A stretch of 33,586 nucleotides of DNA, from the NCBI GenBank assembly GCA_000996085.1, contig LBYG01000015.1:4326-37911 (forward strand), given 5' to 3'. Each line of letters begins with the position of its first letter. The stretch's first letter is position 1. The notes below the pieces were generated by a model. The model did no database searches. It was given only the letters and a program-made list of their open reading frames with translations, and was not told where the DNA came from. The stretch is from Parcubacteria group bacterium GW2011_GWB1_40_14 (GTDB lineage Bacteria > Patescibacteriota > Minisyncoccia > Terrybacterales > GWB1-40-14). Shown in pieces: positions 29,284 through 33,586 of the stretch. A program made the translations under genes and the position numbers.

Positions 29284-32076
29284 ATGGCATTTAAACTCGA
29301 AAATTTATTCGGAGACGCAAACGCCAAAGAAGTAGATAAATTAAGTCTTATTGTTGAATTGGCAAATGCTAAGGAAGAAGAAATGAAGGCGCTTAGCAAT
29401 GACGGTTTGCCGACAAAGACAGAAGAGTTCAAAAAACGTTTGAAAGAGGGCGCAACTCTGGACGATATTTTGCCGGAGGCTTTTGCGTTGGCGCGTGAAG
29501 CCGGCCGAAGAACTTTGGGACAGCGGCATTATGATGTTCAGCTTATGGGCGGCATGGTTTTGCATAGCGGTAAAATAGGAGAAATGAGAACCGGTGAAGG
29601 AAAAACTTTAGCGGCAACCGCGCCCGCATATCTTAACGCGTTATCCGGTGAAGGTGTTCATGTCGTAACCGTAAATGATTATTTGGCTAAACGTGACACA
29701 GTATGGATGGGACAAATTTATAGTGCATTGGGTTTAACTGTGTCATGCGTTACTCAGGAAGGTTCATATTTATACGACGCATCTTTTTCCGCCAAAGGCG
29801 GATCCGCCTCTGGCGGAAATGTAACCATAGAAGAAGAAGATAAAGAACGGGATACAAAAGGCGCATTCGAAGTAGTTGCGGATTTTTTGCGTCCGGTTTC
29901 AAAAAAAGAAGCTTATGCGGCTGATATAACATACGGCACTAATAACGAATACGGATTTGATTATTTGCGGGTGGTTTTGTCTGAAGCAGAAATGTCCCAG
30001 CGCGGTCACAATTTCGCTATTGTCGATGAAGTAGACTCTATTTTAATAGATGAAGCACGTACTCCGCTTATTATTTCTTCGCCCGATACCCAAGCCTCAA
30101 AAAAATATGAAGAATTTTCCCGTTTAGTTCCGCGTCTTAACGAGAACACAGATTATAACTTGGATGAGAAAACTAAATCCGTTTTACTTACTGAAGAAGG
30201 CATTTCGAAAGTTGAAAAACTTCTTGGTATAGCTAATCTGTATGCGGATTCTGATCCGAGGATTGTCCATCATTTGGAACAAGCTTTACGCGCTCATGTT
30301 TTTTATAAGCTGGACAGGGATTATGTCGTAAAGGACGGCGAGATAGTTATTGTAGATGAATTTACCGGTCGCCTAATGCCGGGACGCCGTTGGTCTGAAG
30401 GGTTGCATCAGGCGGTTGAGGCAAAGGAAGGGGTACGCATACAAAGTGAGTCCCGCACTTTGGCCACAATAACTTTTCAGAATTACTTCCGTATGTACAA
30501 AAAGCTTTCCGGTATGACCGGAACAGCTGTTACCAATGCCGAAGAGTTCCATAAGGTTTATAAATTGGAGGTTGTCGTTGTTCCGACAGCAAAGCCAATG
30601 GTAAGGAAAGACCAGGCGGATCTTATATATAAAAACGAAGAAGCAAAATATAACGCGGTAGTAGAAGAGATAAAAGAGAGACATTCAACCGGTCAGCCGG
30701 TCCTTGTCGGTACGGTTTCTATTCAAAAAAATGAACTTTTGTCAGCTCTGCTTAAACGCGATGGCGTACCTCATCAGGTTTTGAACGCAAAAAATCACGA
30801 ACAAGAAGGCGCGATAATTGCGCAGGCCGGAAGATTGAGCGGAGTAACAATTGCGACCAATATGGCAGGACGCGGTGTTGATATTATTTTAGGCGGAAAT
30901 CCTAAAGTTGAAGAAGATGCCCAAAAAATCCGTGAGCTGGGAGGATTGCACGTTATTGGAACTGAGCGTCATGAGGCTCGCAGGATCGATAATCAGTTGC
31001 GCGGTCGTGCCGGACGACAGGGGGATCCGGGTTCGTCAAGATTTTTTGTTTCTTTGCAGGATGATCTAATGCGTATTTTCGGTGGAGACCAATTGGGCGG
31101 TGTTATGCAAAAGCTCGGCGTTCCCGACGATATGCCCATTGAAAGCAAAATTGTTTCCAAAGCAATTGAAGGCGCGCAAGCCAGGATAGAGGGCTTTAAT
31201 TTTGATTCAAGAAAACACTTGCTTGAATATGACGATGTAGTAAATAAGCACAGAAACGCGATATATACGCGGCGCAGGCATACGCTCAAAGGTACCAAAG
31301 ATGAATTAACCGAGCGGATGAAAGAACTTATTGCCGAGGAAATCGAAGCTATTGTGGATGCGCATACCCCCGGGGATTATTGGAACGATTGGAGCATAGA
31401 AGAATTAGTTGAGAATGTTAAAACTATCAGTCCTTTGCCGGATAATTTTCACGCGGAGCTTCTTGAGGTTGCTCAGAAGGGTAAGGTTTTTACTGAAGAT
31501 AAAGAAGAAAAAGAAGATAAAGATTCTTTTACTAATGACCCGCAAGACAGGAGAGAAGCTGCAAGAAAATTTGTTCTTTATACAATATATAAATATTTGG
31601 ATGATAAAATAAAACAATTCGGTGATGTTGCCACTGATGTTTTTCGTTTTGTTTTACTGCGTTCAATGGATGGCGCATGGATGGATCACTTAGATGCAAT
31701 GGAAGCTTTACGCGATTCAGTAAGTTTGCGTGCTTATGGCCAGCGAGATCCCTTAGTTGAATATAAGAATGAAGGCAGAAGGTTGTTTGATGAACTCATG
31801 AAGGTTATGCGCGCCCAAGCCGTCCGTATGGTTTTTAGGGTAGAGCCGAGAGTCCAGGTTGCCCAGCCGGCAAATATACAAACCGTTCATCAATCCGGCA
31901 GTCTTTTGGATAAAAATTCTCATGCTGGTCATAACCATACACAACCCGTTGTAAGCGGTCAGCAGCACGTCGGAAGAAATGATCCGTGTCCTTGCGGAGC
32001 GGTGAATCCACAGACAGGAGAAGTATACAAGTATAAGAAATGTGGATTGATTAACGCCCCGCACCACCGCAGATAA
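29284..32076 (+). CDS. secA: Protein translocase ATPase SecA
   Basis: 930 residues. It drives preproteins through SecYEG. Motifs in order: Walker A MRTGEGKT (101-108), the [23 protein letters not shown]-like segment, [18 protein letters not shown] (about 248-265), [59 protein letters not shown], the helical scaffold/wing region, and a C-terminal zinc-binding tail [10 protein letters not shown]...YKKCG with Cys 902, 904 and 920 followed by His-His. Oddities: YLR-VV replaces the nearly universal YLR-DN, GRGVDI replaces GRGTDI, and a 30-base double palindrome (29,788-29,817) is inserted in frame in the loop before the [12 protein letters not shown] segment, encoding [10 protein letters not shown]. 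It is an essential housekeeping gene and supports export of the giant proteins in this window. Confidence 0.95.
   Translation: [930 protein letters not shown]
29788..29817. repeat. Tandem 15-bp palindromes inside secA
   Basis: TCCGCCAAAGGCGGA (29,788-29,802) is followed directly by TCCGCCTCTGGCGGA (29,803-29,817), each a perfect 6-bp hairpin. The second is identical to an intergenic copy at 15,221-15,235. Thirty bases keep the frame and add about ten small residues to a surface loop. Confidence 0.8.
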
Positions 32077-32085
32077 AAGCGAAGT

Positions 32086-32180
32086 CCAGCACTGTGCTTG
32101 GCTCTAGTGCTGGGCGAAGTCCCGCATCGTGCTTGCCTGCCCAGCATCGTACTTGTTCTGGTGCTGGGCTCTGGTGCGGG
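32086..32180. repeat. GC-rich hairpin cluster after secA
   Basis: CCAGCACT/AGTGCTGG (32,086-32,093 and 32,106-32,113), then CCCGCA...TGCGGG (32,121-32,126 and 32,175-32,180) enclosing CCCAGCA/TGCTGGG (32,140-32,146 and 32,162-32,168). It may end the secA transcript. Overlapping short ORFs in two frames look like shadows. A weaker AAAAAAGCCCGATCG hairpin follows near 32,229. Confidence 0.55.
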
Positions 32181-32310
32181 ACGGTTCAGGAAAGAAGTAC
32201 AAGAAGTGTCATGGGGCATAGGGATAAAGAAAAAAGCCCGATCGAAAGACCGAGCTTGCATGGAAGGATTTGTAGCTGGTTATTCTAACCAACCGAGATC
32301 TCATTGATTC

Positions 32311-32493
32311 TTATGCGCACCATATTACTTCGTATAAATTTCGATCATCATGCTTGAAATCGTACGGATCACGGTCACCGGCTGATTTAATCATGCGTAC
32401 AGATGCATTCTTTGGTGCTCCAGCAAGATCCCGAGCGGTTTCAGGAAATCGAGCAAGGACTTTAATCTTACGCTCAACCTTCTGTTCTTCCAT
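32311..32493 (-). CDS. Small basic protein, function unknown
   Basis: 60 residues on the minus strand: MEEQKVERKIKVLARFPETA, then RDLAGAPKNASVRMIKSAGD and a DPYDFKHDDRNLYEVIWCA end. I recognise no family. It is likely real because a GGAG ribosome site sits eight bases before the ATG (plus-strand CTCC at 32,502-32,505) and a consensus -35 TTGACA lies upstream. The strand is opposite to its neighbours. The R-x-I-K-S and D-R-D-P segments suggest a soluble protein; there is no membrane segment. Confidence 0.6.
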   Translation of the reverse strand: MEEQKVERKIKVLARFPETARDLAGAPKNASVRMIKSAGDRDPYDFKHDDRNLYEVIWCA

Positions 32494-32523
32494 TTTAAAT
32501 TCTCCGTTAAATGTGCTGACGGC

Positions 32524-32554
32524 AGAATAACACTTTTAAAATATAAATGTCAAA
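32524..32554 (-). promoter_or_regulatory. Promoter of the minus-strand small gene
   Basis: Minus-strand TTGACA (plus 32,549-32,554) and TATTCT (plus 32,524-32,529) with a long 19-base spacer; GTTATT two bases nearer is an alternative -10 with a 17-base spacer. Confidence 0.5.
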
Positions 32555-32657
32555 TAAGAATCTCTGTTGTATTTCGTTGACTGGAAGAAGTTACAGAGAT
32601 ATCATGGCGCATAACAACGCATAATTATAAGGTAGAATTTATAAACACTATACCAAT

Positions 32658-33050
32658 ATGATAAATGAGTATGAAAATTTTGAAGTCAGTCCGCAATATT
32701 CATATCAACAGTATCAAGAGCTTGGAGGTATTATCAATGAAAATGATTATCAGAATGCTCTTGATCGTGCTCAAAATGCGGTTATGTTAAATAATAAAAC
32801 CTTGATAGGGCAAGCAGAATCTATTGCGAGAGTATCGGGAATCACCTTACATAATGCAGATGGCGTTTTGGATAAAAGGATTATTTTATACGGTAAATTG
32901 CGGACAGATACTAATCCCGGAGTGGAATATCATCATAGTCAAATGTGCGATCAGCAGTTGTTTGCTGAAGCGCTACGAATGTTAGGAGATGCGGATGCGT
33001 TGAAAAAAATAATTGAAGCATATCCCAATATTTTTAATACTATTAAATAA
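32658..33050 (+). CDS. Hypothetical protein
   Basis: 130 residues, soluble, mostly helical: YSYQQYQELGGIINENDYQNALDRAQNAVML, then KTLIGQAESIARVSGITLHNADGVLDKRIILYGKLRTD and a C-terminal helix pair QQLFAEALRMLGDADALKKIIEAYPNIF. I recognise no family. Its stop codon directly abuts the ATG of the maf gene, so the two are probably co-transcribed and translationally coupled. No ribosome site precedes ATG 32,658. The region between it and the minus-strand gene is a divergent promoter region. Confidence 0.6.
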   Translation: MINEYENFEVSPQYSYQQYQELGGIINENDYQNALDRAQNAVMLNNKTLIGQAESIARVSGITLHNADGVLDKRIILYGKLRTDTNPGVEYHHSQMCDQQLFAEALRMLGDADALKKIIEAYPNIFNTIK

Positions 33051-33586
33051 ATGAAAATTATTTTGGGCTCACAATCAAGAGGCAGAAGAAAGATGCTTCA
33101 AGAAATGGGATATGAGTTTGAAGTAGAGTCAGCAAATATAGATGAAAAAGCAATAAGAATTGACGATCCAAAAGAACTTACACTGGCTTTGGCCCGAGCA
33201 AAAGCAGAAGCTCTTCGAGCGCAATTTTTGGAGAATGCGATACTCATAACGTCAGACCAGGTTGTTGTGTGGAATGGAGAGATCAGGGAAAAGCCGCAAG
33301 ACGAAAAAGAAGCTAAAGAATTTTTAGAAGGATATAATACCCATCCCGCGCAAACAGTTACTGCGGTTGTTGTTATAAATACTGCAACAGGCAAACAAGC
33401 TCAGGGTGTAGATATCGCAACAGTTTATTTTTCTACATTTTCAGAAAAAGATATCAGGGAAATTATAGAGGATAAAAGTTTATTTGAAATGGCCGGAGGC
33501 TTTACCGTTGAAGGTGAATTATGGGAGCGTCATATAAATAAAATTGAAGGAAAGCGCGATAGCGTAATAGGATTACCCAAAGAGCT
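33051..33586 (+). CDS. maf: Maf-family nucleotide pyrophosphatase (partial, runs off the window)
   Basis: 178 codons are visible with no stop. MKIILGSQSRGRRKMLQEMGYEFEV matches the Maf opening (LAS-x-SPRR-x-x-LL-x-x-x-G), with SRGRRKML in place of the usual SPRRREL. ANIDEKAI, the LARAKAEAL helix, ITSDQVVVWNGEIREKP (the usual D-x-VV-x-x-x-x-x-x-x-KP) and FEMAGGFTVEG-like sequence follow. Maf proteins hydrolyse non-canonical or modified NTPs, or dTTP and UTP, and are linked to septum formation in Bacillus. G at position 3 of the SxGRR motif, where Pro is usual, marks this as a divergent branch. It directly follows the upstream hypothetical gene. Confidence 0.82.
   Translation, partial: MKIILGSQSRGRRKMLQEMGYEFEVESANIDEKAIRIDDPKELTLALARAKAEALRAQFLENAILITSDQVVVWNGEIREKPQDEKEAKEFLEGYNTHPAQTVTAVVVINTATGKQAQGVDIATVYFSTFSEKDIREIIEDKSLFEMAGGFTVEGELWERHINKIEGKRDSVIGLPKE

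Noticed and set aside
32094-32307. Overlapping 64- and 69-residue plus-strand ORFs and a 100-residue minus ORF after secA
   Set aside because: They translate GC-rich palindromic repeats and overlap in three frames.

Overview
The window looks like a chromosome segment of a Candidate Phyla Radiation bacterium (Patescibacteria, probably a Parcubacteria-type lineage). The evidence is the gene content (lone rhamnose and UDP-glucose genes, MurB, SecA, a pyruvoyl arginine decarboxylase with an agmatinase, very large secreted proteins with a shared C-terminal module), moderate GC, few clear Shine-Dalgarno sites, and intergenic spaces packed with small palindromic repeats. This placement comes from gene style and not from a database search.

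Layout. 1-6.2 kb: nucleotide-sugar genes for the cell surface: the end of rfbC, rfbB (with a duplicated, interrupted copy of its own 5' end just upstream), rfbD, a probable regulator, an rfbA broken by an internal frame-shifting deletion, a four-helix-bundle gene framed by inverted repeat arms, and galU. 6.2-7.95 kb: 1.8 kb without a convincing gene, holding a possible structured RNA, a promoter and many hairpin repeats. 7.96-12.28 kb: a 1439-residue Asp-rich S-layer-like protein. 12.3-12.83 kb: terminators, a long hairpin, and a compact cassette of promoter, small RNA with terminator, tRNA and terminator. 12.86-13.57 kb: a RelB/RelE-type toxin-antitoxin pair. 13.7-16.7 kb: four small membrane-anchored extracellular proteins, the first frameshifted. 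17.0-21.87 kb: an ArsR-type regulator and a 1507-residue surface protein carrying two separate arrays of seven repeats. 21.88-22.73 kb: a GIY-YIG gene between inverted repeats, a small RNA, and the second small-RNA/tRNA cassette. 22.86-29.1 kb: a structured repeat, a secreted metalloprotease, murB, an HPF-type ribosome hibernation factor, and the arginine-to-putrescine pair. 29.3-33.6 kb: secA, a minus-strand small gene, a hypothetical gene and a partial maf.

The most striking content is the pair of small-RNA/tRNA cassettes at 12,561-12,829 and 22,493-22,732. Each begins with a strong promoter. The predicted transcript start lies one base before a 13-nt segment complementary to the 5' half of the anticodon arm of the tRNA just downstream. 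A constant hairpin follows, then a 9-nt segment complementary to the 3' half of the arm plus the variable loop, then an intrinsic terminator. The two tRNAs differ only inside the anticodon arm and variable loop. All seven differences that fall in the paired segments are matched by compensatory changes in the small RNA of the same cassette. One tRNA has anticodon GUC and the other AUC. I know of no described system with this arrangement. Both cassettes lie downstream of a giant Asp-rich surface-protein gene.

Other items: a second covarying structured element present twice (2.3 kb and 22.9 kb); a palindrome family that frames the four-helix-bundle gene and also occurs as gene-free copies; palindromic repeats inserted in frame in secA and at the rfbB junction; and three frame-disrupted genes (rfbA, the arginine decarboxylase at a T7 run, and the gene at 13.7 kb). 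All coordinates and base-pairing statements were read by eye from the sequence.
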